Notes: generated by a model from the letters alone, not told the origin. A stretch of DNA of 10,036 nucleotides from Micrococcales bacterium (GCA_947448975.1 CANFPR010000020.1:1-10036); one strand, 5' to 3'. Counted from the first letter of the stretch, positions 1 through 6,057 are shown. Translations and numbers: made by a program.

Positions 1-156
1 AGCGTCATTCAACAACTCGACCCCAAAAAGCACGGTATCGCCGATCAAGTTCGCGAAGCATCGGTGTTGCTGTTGTTGCGCCCGTTACTTGTCGACCTGC
101 TCTGTGCCAGCGGCATGAGCGAAGAAGACGCGCGCGCCGAGCTTCCGGCTATTTAG
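1..156 (+). CDS. 3' end of an unidentified protein (possibly FUSC/aromatic acid exporter-like)
   Basis: An open frame enters from the left edge and ends at a TAG at 154-156, giving the last 51 residues of a protein. The tail contains a hydrophobic helical stretch (SVLLLLRPLLVDLL) between polar segments and ends with an acidic, alanine-containing segment (MSEEDARAELPAI). The codon pattern resembles the neighbouring genes. The stop lies inside the 3' end of the convergent methyltransferase gene, an 8-base tail-to-tail overlap, so no room is left for a separate terminator. I do not recognise the family with confidence. The tail faintly resembles C-termini of actinobacterial FUSC/aromatic-acid-exporter-like membrane proteins, but that is recollection, not a match I could test. 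Confidence 0.6.
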   Translation, partial: SVIQQLDPKKHGIADQVREASVLLLLRPLLVDLLCASGMSEEDARAELPAI

Positions 157-934
157 GCGCTACCGCTGCCCAATCAACGGTGAGTTCACCAAGCCGCCAA
201 CGTTTGCGATTAACCGCAATCGGCCATTGGAGCCGAGCCATATCTTCGCAGGTGGCCAACCATCGCTGCACGGCACCAAAAGAAGACAGCGGTGAGTTCT
301 TGGCCCAGGCCTTGTCGAGCGCAACAAGGTACTCGTGAATCTTTTCACCGGCGACATTTCGATGAATCAGCGCTTTTGGCAATCGCTCTGCCACCTGCGA
401 CGGCGTCTCGAGGGTGCCTAGGTGAAGCGAGATTGTGAAAGTCTTGGGCGCTTCGCGACCCAGAGTTACCCAACTTGAAAGCCTTCCGATCTCGTCGCAG
501 GTGCCCTCGATCAGCAAGCCGTCGGGCGATAGCCGCCCCTGCATTTGCGCCCAAGCGGCTGCTACTTCGCTTTCGTCGTACTGCCGAAGAACGTTGAACG
601 CTCGAATAACATCGGCGCTGGTAATCCCCGCCGGCAGGGGAGTCTCGAAACCGCCGAGCATAAAGCTCAAGCCTGGTCGCTGCACCTCAATGCCTCGCTG
701 CACTCGCTCTCGGTCGATCTCGATGCCAATCACCCGAATGCTCGAGTTGATCTTGCTCAAGCGGTCTTGAAGTTCGATTGCCGTGATTGGCGAAGCACCA
801 AAGCCCAGATCGACGACCACGCATTGCGGTTTGCGAACAATCGGTGCAGCTGCGATAAAGCGATCGACGCGCCGCAGTCGATTTGGGTTGGTGGTGCCAC
901 GCGTTATCGTGCCCACCGGTTTCTTGTTCGCCAC
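149..934 (-). CDS. Class I SAM-dependent methyltransferase of unknown substrate
   Basis: A 261-residue cytosolic protein with a Rossmann-type SAM-binding fold. Motif I is at about residues 39-46 (VVVDLGFG), followed by a conserved SPITAIEL segment. The acidic end of strand beta-2 is at about 70-74 (GIEID), and a conserved block FNVLRQYDESEV at about 113-124 is followed by LSPDGLLIEGTCDE at 135-148. This combination is typical of an actinobacterial methyltransferase family whose substrate I do not know. The start is GTG at 932-934. No Shine-Dalgarno is present, but TAGCCT on the minus strand (941-946) lies 6 bases upstream, suggesting a leaderless mRNA. It is transcribed away from gpmA and overlaps the plus-strand gene at its 3' end by 8 bases. 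Family assignment is secure; the target molecule is not. Confidence 0.85.
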   Translation of the reverse strand: MANKKPVGTITRGTTNPNRLRRVDRFIAAAPIVRKPQCVVVDLGFGASPITAIELQDRLSKINSSIRVIGIEIDRERVQRGIEVQRPGLSFMLGGFETPLPAGITSADVIRAFNVLRQYDESEVAAAWAQMQGRLSPDGLLIEGTCDEIGRLSSWVTLGREAPKTFTISLHLGTLETPSQVAERLPKALIHRNVAGEKIHEYLVALDKAWAKNSPLSSFGAVQRWLATCEDMARLQWPIAVNRKRWRLGELTVDWAAVAPK

Positions 935-940
935 GCAACA

Positions 941-946
941 AGGCTA
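941..946 (-). promoter_or_regulatory. Candidate -10 element of the methyltransferase gene
   Basis: Read on the minus strand this is TAGCCT, matching TANNNT. Six bases separate it from the GTG start at 934, so transcription would begin at or next to the start codon (leaderless). No clear -35 hexamer is visible; its position would fall on the gpmA -10 element. Confidence 0.4.
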
Positions 947-963
947 CCCAACGGCGGCTCGGC

Positions 964-969
964 TAAACT
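964..969 (+). promoter_or_regulatory. Candidate -10 element of gpmA
   Basis: TAAACT matches the TANNNT -10 pattern and ends 6 bases before the ATG at 976. The only purine-rich stretch (GAGG, 971-974) sits one base from the ATG, too close to act as a Shine-Dalgarno. Together these suggest a leaderless transcript. No good -35 is visible. Confidence 0.5.
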
Positions 970-975
970 TGAGGC

Positions 976-1725
976 ATGTCTGAATACACCGTTATCTTGC
1001 TGCGCCACGGCAACAGCACCTGGAACCAAGAAAACCTCTTTACCGGATGGGTAGATGTAGATCTATCTGAGCAGGGTCGCGCCGAAGCCAAGCGTGCCGG
1101 AGAACTATTGGCGGAGTCGGGCCTCAAGCCAGAACTTTTGTACACATCGCGTCTAAAGCGAGCCATCAACACCGCACACATCGCCCTCAACGCTGCCGAC
1201 CGCTCGTGGATCGATGTCAAGCGCGACTGGCGCTTGAACGAGCGCCACTACGGTGCTCTTCAGGGTAAAGACAAAGCCCAAACCCTAGCCGAGTACGGTG
1301 CTGAGCAGTTTCAAATCTGGCGTCGCTCCTACGATGTGCCGCCACCGCCAATCGACGACAACGACAAGTATTCGCAGGCACACGACGAGCGTTACGCCGA
1401 CCTAGGCCCTAATGTTCCAAAAACCGAATGCCTCAAGGATGTTCTCGACCGCATGCTTCCACTTTGGAACGACGAGATCGTGGGCGACCTCAAGTCGGGA
1501 AAAACGGTTTTGATTACCGCACACGGCAACTCTCTGCGTGCCCTCGTGAAGCACCTCGATGGAGTGTCTGATGACGAGATCGCTGAGCTCAACATTCCAA
1601 CCGGAATCCCGTTGGTTTACAAACTAGACGCAAACTTCAAGCCACTCGTAAAGGGTGGAGAGTACCTAGACCCAGAGGCCGCCGCTGCAGGCGCTGCAGC
1701 GGTAGCAGCTCAAGGCAAGAAGTAA
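976..1725 (+). CDS. gpmA: 2,3-bisphosphoglycerate-dependent phosphoglycerate mutase
   Basis: A 249-residue cytosolic glycolytic enzyme that interconverts 3-phosphoglycerate and 2-phosphoglycerate through a phosphohistidine intermediate. The N-terminus has the signature [10 protein letters not shown] with catalytic His11. [14 protein letters not shown] follows at 21-34. The acid/base Glu89 is in [10 protein letters not shown], and the second active-site histidine, His183, is in [10 protein letters not shown]. Length fits the dPGM family (about 245-250). The alanine-rich tail (about 233-249) is common in actinobacterial homologues. It is divergent from the methyltransferase and convergent with phoU, separated from phoU by a hairpin. 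The neighbourhood with senX3-regX3 recalls the mycobacterial gpm1-senX3-regX3 order, with phoU placed between. Confidence 0.97.
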   Translation: MSEYTVILLRHGNSTWNQENLFTGWVDVDLSEQGRAEAKRAGELLAESGLKPELLYTSRLKRAINTAHIALNAADRSWIDVKRDWRLNERHYGALQGKDKAQTLAEYGAEQFQIWRRSYDVPPPPIDDNDKYSQAHDERYADLGPNVPKTECLKDVLDRMLPLWNDEIVGDLKSGKTVLITAHGNSLRALVKHLDGVSDDEIAELNIPTGIPLVYKLDANFKPLVKGGEYLDPEAAAAGAAAVAAQGKK

Positions 1726-1738
1726 CGGCAAAGAGTTA

Positions 1739-1763
1739 AGTTCGGCTCGTTGAGACGAACTTT
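1739..1763. terminator. Bidirectional terminator hairpin between gpmA and phoU
   Basis: The inverted repeat AAGTTCG (1739-1745) / CGAACTT (1757-1763) encloses an inner CTC/GAG stem (1747-1749 with 1753-1755) and a GTT loop, with a single G/A mismatch at 1746/1756. It lies exactly between two convergent stop codons (1725 and 1767). Flanking A/T-rich bases could extend the stem, but there is no long U tract, so efficiency is uncertain. Confidence 0.65.
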
Positions 1764-1766
1764 AAA

Positions 1767-2417
1767 CTAGATGGTGTCGTTCCAGTCGCCGGTGGATAGG
1801 TACGAGATCTTGGCCGAGATGTCTACTACGTGGTCGGCAAAGCGCTCGTGGTAACGGCTAGCCAGAGTCACGTCGACGGTGAATACGGCGTTCTCTTTCC
1901 AGTCTTCACCAAGCACGGTATCGAACACTGAGCGGTGAAGTTCGTCTACGCGCTGGTCTTCTGCCTGAATCGACTTGGCTACATCTACGTTCGGGTCTTT
2001 GAGCAGGCGCTCGAGCTTGTGGCCTAGTTCTACGTCTAGTGCGCCAAGCTCAATGAAGGTGCCGCGAAGGGCTTCTGGAATGGCCGATCCTGGGTAGCGG
2101 AAGCGCGCAATCTGAGCAACGTGACCGGCAAGTGCACCCATGCGCTCTAGTGATGCGCTGATGCGCAGCGCTGAAACCAAAATGCGGAGATCGCGAGCAA
2201 CAGGTGACTGGCGAGCCAGAATGCGAATGACAAGCTCGTCGAGTGCAAGTGCTTTCGACGACATCTGGTCGGCGCTTGCGATGGCCTGGTCGGCAAGAGT
2301 GACGTCTGAGCGAATGAAGGCTTTAGAGGCGTTCTCCATGGTGCGGGTGGCGTCAGCAGCCATCTCATAGAGGCGTTCTTGAACTTCGACTAGTTCTTTC
2401 TGAAAAACTTCGCGCAT
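1767..2417 (-). CDS. phoU: Phosphate signalling protein PhoU (PhoY-like)
   Basis: A 216-residue all-helical cytosolic protein with two PhoU repeats. It modulates phosphate-responsive histidine kinase signalling together with the Pst transporter in known systems. Repeat 1 shows QSPVARDLRILVSALRISASLERMG at about 70-94; repeat 2 shows the classic ERFADHVVDIS at about 191-201, with acidic residues of the metal-binding motif. The first motif reads ERMGALAGH, with Ala where many PhoU proteins have Asp; I recall the same in mycobacterial PhoY. The start is the ATG at 2415-2417, preceded by AAGGAG (2425-2430). The frame stays open upstream to 2480, but the added 21 residues have no support. It is divergent from senX3-regX3, which fits a role in regulating that pair. 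No pst transporter genes are in the window. Confidence 0.93.
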   Translation of the reverse strand: MREVFQKELVEVQERLYEMAADATRTMENASKAFIRSDVTLADQAIASADQMSSKALALDELVIRILARQSPVARDLRILVSALRISASLERMGALAGHVAQIARFRYPGSAIPEALRGTFIELGALDVELGHKLERLLKDPNVDVAKSIQAEDQRVDELHRSVFDTVLGEDWKENAVFTVDVTLASRYHERFADHVVDISAKISYLSTGDWNDTI

Positions 2418-2424
2418 GGTTTCA

Positions 2425-2430
2425 CTCCTT
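2425..2430 (-). promoter_or_regulatory. Ribosome binding site that sets the phoU start
   Basis: On the minus strand this is AAGGAG, a strong Shine-Dalgarno 7 bases upstream of the ATG at 2417. It rules in favour of this start over an in-frame upstream start near 2480. Confidence 0.8.
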
Positions 2431-2529
2431 GTTATGCGTAAATGGTCGTTTGGGTAGGTTAACGCAAATACAACTAACACTTAATTCACAGGGAAAACGG
2501 CGAGAGACCACTGCCTTCTTCCGCTCTCA

Positions 2530-2551
2530 GCCTACTCTTCGCCTACTCTTA
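2530..2551 (+). repeat. Tandem 11-base direct repeat upstream of senX3
   Basis: Two adjacent copies, GCCTACTCTTC (2530-2540) and GCCTACTCTTA (2541-2551), are identical at 10 of 11 positions. The second copy contains the candidate senX3 -10 element. PhoB/PhoP-class response regulators bind 11-base direct repeats, so this could be an autoregulatory site, but the bases do not match a PHO box that I know. It could also be a simple duplication. Confidence 0.5.
2544..2549 (+). promoter_or_regulatory. Candidate -10 element of senX3-regX3
   Basis: TACTCT fits TANNNT and ends 7 bases before the GTG at 2557. No Shine-Dalgarno precedes that GTG, so a leaderless mRNA is likely. An identical TACTCT occurs 11 bases upstream (2533-2538). 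No clear -35 is visible. Confidence 0.4.
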
Positions 2552-2556
2552 ACCAT

Positions 2557-3711
2557 GTGAATGACTTTCAAGGCTTGTGGCTGTTTGTGCTGGGGTTGGG
2601 CCTCGGCGGCATAACCGTCGGCGCGTTTGTCACTCGATTTAGAAAGCGCGTGAACGAAAAGTTTCACCAGGGGCAATCCATCTCCGATGCCTCTACCGAA
2701 CTCCTCGAAGTTCTCTCTGCTTCGGCAGTGATACTAAACCCCTCAAACGTTGCCGTGCGAGCAACTCAGGGCGCTTTGGCTATGGGCCTTTTGAGAGTCA
2801 GAACGCTGCGACACCCAGAGCTCGTAGCTTTGGTAGACCGGGCTCGCAAGTCAGTTGGCATCGAATCCACCGATGGCGAGTTGAGCACAGGTCTTCGGGG
2901 ATCAAGCATTTTCGTGAGCGCGCGCGCAACAAATCTTGGCGATGGAAATGTACTTCTCTTGGTCGAGGATCGCACCGAGGCCAGGCGGCTCGATGAAACA
3001 CGTCGCGATTTCATTGCCAATATCTCGCACGAACTAAAAACTCCGATTGGAGCCATTTCTCTGTTGTCAGAGGCAATCAACGATGCCGAAGGCGACCCGG
3101 CGATGCTCGAGAAGTTCACAAAGAGTTTGAGAAAAGAAGCTAAACGCCTAGCCTCTTTGGTTTCTGATGTTATTCAGCTTTCGAGATACCAGTCGGTCGA
3201 AATGCAGTCGCACGTTGAGCTTGTAGATTTGTCGGCCGTTGTTGAAGAGGCTGTTGAAAGAAACGCTTTTAGAGCCGAGCAAAAGAACATCAAGGTGAAT
3301 TTTCTAGCGCCCTCGGGAATCACCGTGGTTGGTGACCAGGAAATGTTAACTGTTGCGCTCAAGAACCTCATTGAAAACGCCATCATTTATTCAGACGAGA
3401 ACGACACCGTCGGCGTTGGCCTGAGGGTCAGCGATGAAGTCGCAGAAATCGCTGTCACCGATAACGGTGTTGGCTTAGATGCCGAAGAGCAGAACCGCGT
3501 TTTCGAGCGCTTCTACCGAGTCGACCCATCCCGATCAAGAGAAACCGGTGGCACCGGCCTCGGTCTTAGCATCGTCAAGCACGTTGCCCTAAGCCACAAT
3601 GGTGAAGTGCGAGTTTTCTCGAAACCAGGCGTTGGGTCAACGTTCACCCTCCGGTTACCTCTTGCCGATAGAAATATCGTGGTTAGCGACTCTGATAGGA
3701 CAAACGTATGA
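2557..3711 (+). CDS. senX3: Membrane sensor histidine kinase SenX3
   Basis: A 384-residue kinase that phosphorylates RegX3. The N-terminus has one hydrophobic segment (about 7-26, LWLFVLGLGLGGITVGAFV) followed by basic residues. A PAS-like linker (about 50-140) carries no motif clear enough to name. The HisKA domain has the H-box FIANISHELKTP with phosphorylated His158. The HATPase domain has an N-box around LKNLIENAI (268-276), G1 DNGVGL (302-307), F-box FERFYR (316-321) and G2 GGTGLGLSIV (331-340). The start is GTG. The 3' end overlaps regX3 by 4 bases (ATGA), implying translational coupling. The family is the phosphate-sensing kinase of actinobacteria; the phosphate role is inferred from homology, the RegX3 partner and the adjacent phoU. 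Confidence 0.93.
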   Translation: MNDFQGLWLFVLGLGLGGITVGAFVTRFRKRVNEKFHQGQSISDASTELLEVLSASAVILNPSNVAVRATQGALAMGLLRVRTLRHPELVALVDRARKSVGIESTDGELSTGLRGSSIFVSARATNLGDGNVLLLVEDRTEARRLDETRRDFIANISHELKTPIGAISLLSEAINDAEGDPAMLEKFTKSLRKEAKRLASLVSDVIQLSRYQSVEMQSHVELVDLSAVVEEAVERNAFRAEQKNIKVNFLAPSGITVVGDQEMLTVALKNLIENAIIYSDENDTVGVGLRVSDEVAEIAVTDNGVGLDAEEQNRVFERFYRVDPSRSRETGGTGLGLSIVKHVALSHNGEVRVFSKPGVGSTFTLRLPLADRNIVVSDSDRTNV

Positions 3712-4388
3712 CCCGTGTTCTGGTTGTTGAAGATGAGCAATCGCTCAGAGACCCACTTGTGTACCTTTTGCAAAAAGAGGGCTACGAGATTCTTGAAGCC
3801 GCCGATGGCCTACAAGCCTTAGAGCTTTTTAAGTCGGGTAACCCCGAGCTAATCCTTCTCGACCTCATGCTTCCTGGCCTCAATGGCAACGAAGTGTGCC
3901 GCCAGATTCGTCAGACCTCAAACGTGCCAGTGATCATGCTCACGGCAAAAGACTCCGAAATCGACAAGGTTGTAGGCCTCGAAATAGGTGCCGACGACTA
4001 CGTGACCAAGCCCTATTCGACTCGCGAACTTCTTGCGCGAATGAAGGCTGTGCTTCGCCGAAATGGCGAGCCTGAGGCGGTTAAAGACGGCATTCTCGAA
4101 GCCGGCCCGGTTCGCATGGATGTCGACCAGCACCAGGTGTTCGTCAATGGCAACAAAACCGCAATGCCGCTCAAAGAATTCGAACTGCTCGAGCTTCTGC
4201 TCGAAAATCGCAACCGGGTGCTCACTCGCGGCCAAATCATCGATCGCGTCTGGGGTTCTAACTACTTTGGCGACACCAAGACTCTCGATGTGCATGTAAA
4301 GCGCATCCGTTCAAAGATTGAAGAAGACCCCGCTCGTCCGGTGCACCTAGTGACCGTGCGCGGCTTGGGTTACAAGTTCGAAGTCTAA
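3708..4388 (+). CDS. regX3: Response regulator RegX3, OmpR/PhoB family
   Basis: A 226-residue DNA-binding regulator. The receiver domain (about 1-115) has the acidic pocket E8-D9, phospho-acceptor Asp52 (LLDLMLPG), Thr79 (MLTA) and Lys101 (VTKPY). The winged-helix domain (about 130-226) has the typical LKEFELLELLLENRNRVLTR segment, the recognition helix around KTLDVHVKRIRSKIE (191-205) and the final VRGLGYKFEV. The start ATG overlaps the senX3 stop, with AGGA at 3697-3700 as a ribosome binding site inside senX3. It is expected to activate phosphate-starvation genes once phosphorylated by SenX3; that role is known for mycobacterial RegX3 and inferred here. It converges on the hydrolase gene downstream. 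Confidence 0.95.
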   Translation: MTRVLVVEDEQSLRDPLVYLLQKEGYEILEAADGLQALELFKSGNPELILLDLMLPGLNGNEVCRQIRQTSNVPVIMLTAKDSEIDKVVGLEIGADDYVTKPYSTRELLARMKAVLRRNGEPEAVKDGILEAGPVRMDVDQHQVFVNGNKTAMPLKEFELLELLLENRNRVLTRGQIIDRVWGSNYFGDTKTLDVHVKRIRSKIEEDPARPVHLVTVRGLGYKFEV

Positions 4389-4396
4389 AAAGTTTT

Positions 4397-4424
4397 CTGC
4401 TCGCAGTTTAGAAAGCGAGTTCAG
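4397..4424. terminator. Weak candidate hairpin between regX3 and the hydrolase gene
   Basis: CTCGC (4400-4404) can pair with GCGAG (4415-4419), extended by CTG (4397-4399) with CAG (4422-4424) across a two-base bulge; the loop is 10 bases. Part of it lies inside the end of the hydrolase gene. It sits where a terminator is needed for two convergent genes only 19 bases apart, and a TTTT precedes it, but it is not a textbook terminator. Confidence 0.3.
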
Positions 4425-4956
4425 CTGAGGTAACACCGTGTGCGGAACGTCCGGGTAGTTCGTAATCTAAGAAGTTAAGGTTGTGCTCGTCGATAACGCG
4501 CGCCGCGTCGACTACGTAGCCAGCCCATTCGAACCCTGTTGTGGTGTGAGCATCGCTGATGAGTGTCAGGTCGTAGCCGCGCTCCATTGCGGCGTGCGAA
4601 GTGTGACGCACACAGTTGTTGGTCTCGGCACCGCAGATGTAAAGGTGGTCGACGCCTAGCTCAACCAGAATGGCCTCGAGGTCGGTTGCTTCAAACGACG
4701 AGCGGTAGGTTTTGCGAATAATCCGCTCGCCGGGCTCAGGGGTGAGTTCAGGTGCGATTTCCCACTCTGGGCTTTCGAGAATCAGGCCGGAGTCTGAGTG
4801 CTGCACCCAAATAACCGGGATGCCAGCGGCGCGAGCTTTGGCAATCGAAACGTTGATCGCAGCCAGCGTTTCTTCGCGCTTGTAGGCCTCGCCAACCACG
4901 CCAACCTGAACATCGATAACTAGAAGAGCAGACTTGCCGCGACCCAGGGTAGACAT
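4408..4956 (-). CDS. Isochorismatase-family cysteine hydrolase
   Basis: A 182-residue cytosolic hydrolase of the isochorismatase/nicotinamidase superfamily. The catalytic triad is visible as Asp15 (LLVIDVQ), Lys82 (IRKTYRSSFEATDLE) and Cys115 (CGAETNNCVRHT), the latter preceded by the family's glycine-alanine turn. The conserved GYDLTLISDAHTT follows at 127-139. The metal-binding histidines of true nicotinamidases (DxH pattern after strand 2) are not seen, so an NAD-salvage role is unlikely; the substrate is unknown. The start is the ATG at 4954-4956, with AGGAAAG just upstream inside the end of the lipoprotein gene. Only 2 bases separate it from that gene's stop codon, so the two are almost certainly co-transcribed and probably translationally coupled. 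Confidence 0.88.
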   Translation of the reverse strand: MSTLGRGKSALLVIDVQVGVVGEAYKREETLAAINVSIAKARAAGIPVIWVQHSDSGLILESPEWEIAPELTPEPGERIIRKTYRSSFEATDLEAILVELGVDHLYICGAETNNCVRHTSHAAMERGYDLTLISDAHTTTGFEWAGYVVDAARVIDEHNLNFLDYELPGRSAHGVTSAELAF

Positions 4957-4958
4957 GA

Positions 4959-5441
4959 TTACTTTCCTAGGTCGTCGACGATGTCTTGATAGGTATCAAG
5001 CGTGCCATCGAGTACGGGCACGACGAACTGCTTAGCAGGGGTGCCATCTTGAAGAACATAGAAGCTTGTGGTTCCGCCGGCTACACCCAACAGGTTGAAG
5101 TCAAGCGCTGCGTTTTCGTTGAAGCCAAAGTCGAGCTTCTTGCCGGCATCTACGGTGAGCTCGTAGTTAACCTTTTCGCCGGTGGCGGCATCGGAGTATT
5201 GCAAGGTTACGGTTTGAGCGTCTTGACCGGAGTTAACAACAGAACCGATTAGGTGGCGCTGATCGCCAATGACCACGTAGAAGAAGTTACGAAACTTCAC
5301 GGTTCCGTAGTCAAGAGAGAAGCCGTCTGAGGGGGAGTATTGCTGCAGGCTAGCGATGTTGCTGGTGATGCTGCAGCCAGTGGTTGAAAGAAGCACTGCT
5401 GCGCCGATTGCTACACCGGTCACGATTTTGCGAACGAACAA
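4959..5441 (-). CDS. Small secreted lipoprotein of unknown function
   Basis: About 160 residues from a TTG start. The N-terminus is a lipoprotein signal: basic start (FVRK), hydrophobic core (VTGVAIGAAVLL), then the lipobox-like STTGC with the lipidated Cys at residue 23. The mature part begins with a polar spacer and a YSPSDGFSLDYG segment, followed by beta-rich sequence (FRNFFYVVIG, HLIGSVVNSG, VTLQYSD) suggesting an extracytoplasmic beta-sandwich. I recall similar YDPSDG lipoproteins in other actinobacteria, without a known function. The TTG start (5439-5441) is chosen because GGAG (5448-5451) lies 6 bases upstream. An in-frame ATG at 5474 gives 171 residues but has no such site and overlaps the candidate -10 element. 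It is upstream of and coupled to the hydrolase gene. Confidence 0.82.
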   Translation of the reverse strand: MFVRKIVTGVAIGAAVLLSTTGCSITSNIASLQQYSPSDGFSLDYGTVKFRNFFYVVIGDQRHLIGSVVNSGQDAQTVTLQYSDAATGEKVNYELTVDAGKKLDFGFNENAALDFNLLGVAGGTTSFYVLQDGTPAKQFVVPVLDGTLDTYQDIVDDLGK

Positions 5442-5447
5442 ATTTTT

Positions 5448-5453
5448 CTCCTG
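5448..5453 (-). promoter_or_regulatory. Ribosome binding site that sets the lipoprotein TTG start
   Basis: The minus strand reads CAGGAG, with 6 bases between GGAG and the TTG at 5441. It supports the shorter lipoprotein over the longer frame from the ATG at 5474. Confidence 0.7.
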
Positions 5454-5472
5454 CACATGAAAACTTGATTTC

Positions 5473-5478
5473 ATTTTA
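5473..5478 (-). promoter_or_regulatory. Candidate -10 element of the lipoprotein-hydrolase operon
   Basis: The minus strand reads TAAAAT, close to the consensus TATAAT. A transcript start near 5466 would leave a leader of about 25 bases containing the CAGGAG ribosome binding site. No convincing -35 is visible. The ATG at 5474 overlaps this element, which argues against that ATG being the start. Confidence 0.5.
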
Positions 5479-5506
5479 GCCCAGCCGCGCGTATCGGTTT
5501 TGCCCT

Positions 5507-5534
5507 TTGGAATCAGGCGTTTCTGTGGTAAATT
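5507..5534 (+). promoter_or_regulatory. Promoter of the carD-ispDF-cysS-rlmB operon
   Basis: A -35-like TTGGAA (5507-5512), a 16-base spacer and a -10 TAAATT (5529-5534) preceded by TGG (extended -10). Transcription would start near 5541, leaving a leader of about 20 bases with AAGGGA (5546-5551) as the ribosome binding site 9 bases before the carD ATG. It is the best-formed promoter in the window. Confidence 0.65.
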
Positions 5535-5560
5535 AGCGGTTTCTGAAGGGAATTAGCCAC

Positions 5561-6043
5561 ATGAAATTTGTAGTAGGCGAAACCGTCGTTTATCCCCACC
5601 ACGGAGCGGCAAAAATCATTGAAGTTGCCGAGAAAACTCTGCGCGGTGAAACCAAAACTTACCTGCAACTAAAAGTTGCACAGGGCGAACTCACCATCTG
5701 GGTTCCAGCCGAAAACGTCGACATGGTCGGCGTGCGCGATGTAATCGACAAGAAGGGCGTTGAACAAGTTTTCAGCGTGCTTCGTGCCGAGTTCACCGAA
5801 GAACCAACCAACTGGAGCCGCCGATACAAGGCCAACCTCGAAAAGCTCGCTTCTGGCGACGTGGTCAAGGTTTCTGAAGTGGTTCGCGACCTGTGGCGCC
5901 GCGACCAAGACCGCGGACTTTCTGCCGGTGAAAAGCGCATGCTAGTCAAGGCGCGTCAAATTCTCGTTTCCGAACTTGCCCTAGCCCGCAAGACCGACGA
6001 AGAGAAGGCTTCAGCCACTCTCGACGAGGTTCTTGCCTCCTAA
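5561..6043 (+). CDS. carD: CarD-family RNA polymerase-binding transcription regulator
   Basis: A 160-residue protein that binds the RNA polymerase beta subunit and stabilises open promoter complexes, notably at rRNA promoters in mycobacteria. The RNA polymerase interaction domain (about 1-55) begins [15 protein letters not shown]. The helical C-terminal DNA-interacting domain contains the near-invariant [20 protein letters not shown] (81-100), with Trp85, the residue that wedges into the promoter bubble in Mycobacterium tuberculosis CarD, then [22 protein letters not shown]. Aligned by eye without gaps to the mycobacterial protein, residue 47 is Trp instead of the RNA polymerase-contacting Arg47, and residue 25 is Lys instead of Arg. 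It has its own promoter and is 14 bases upstream of ispDF, so it probably heads that operon. Confidence 0.96.
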   Translation: MKFVVGETVVYPHHGAAKIIEVAEKTLRGETKTYLQLKVAQGELTIWVPAENVDMVGVRDVIDKKGVEQVFSVLRAEFTEEPTNWSRRYKANLEKLASGDVVKVSEVVRDLWRRDQDRGLSAGEKRMLVKARQILVSELALARKTDEEKASATLDEVLAS

Positions 6044-6057
6044 AGATCGGACGCGTC

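Noticed and set aside
545..1054. Plus-strand open frame of 169 codons opposite the methyltransferase
   Set aside because: It runs antisense through a gene with clear SAM-binding motifs and into gpmA, and its translation shows no recognisable domain or coherent composition.
2130..2150. PhoU first motif has Ala where Asp is usual (ERMGALAGH)
   Set aside because: At first it looked like a lost metal ligand, but I recall the same residue in mycobacterial PhoY proteins, so it is probably a lineage feature, not damage.
2418..2480. N-terminal extension of PhoU by 21 residues
   Set aside because: A strong AAGGAG site places the start at the ATG at 2417, and the extension would read through the leader region with no PhoU-like sequence.
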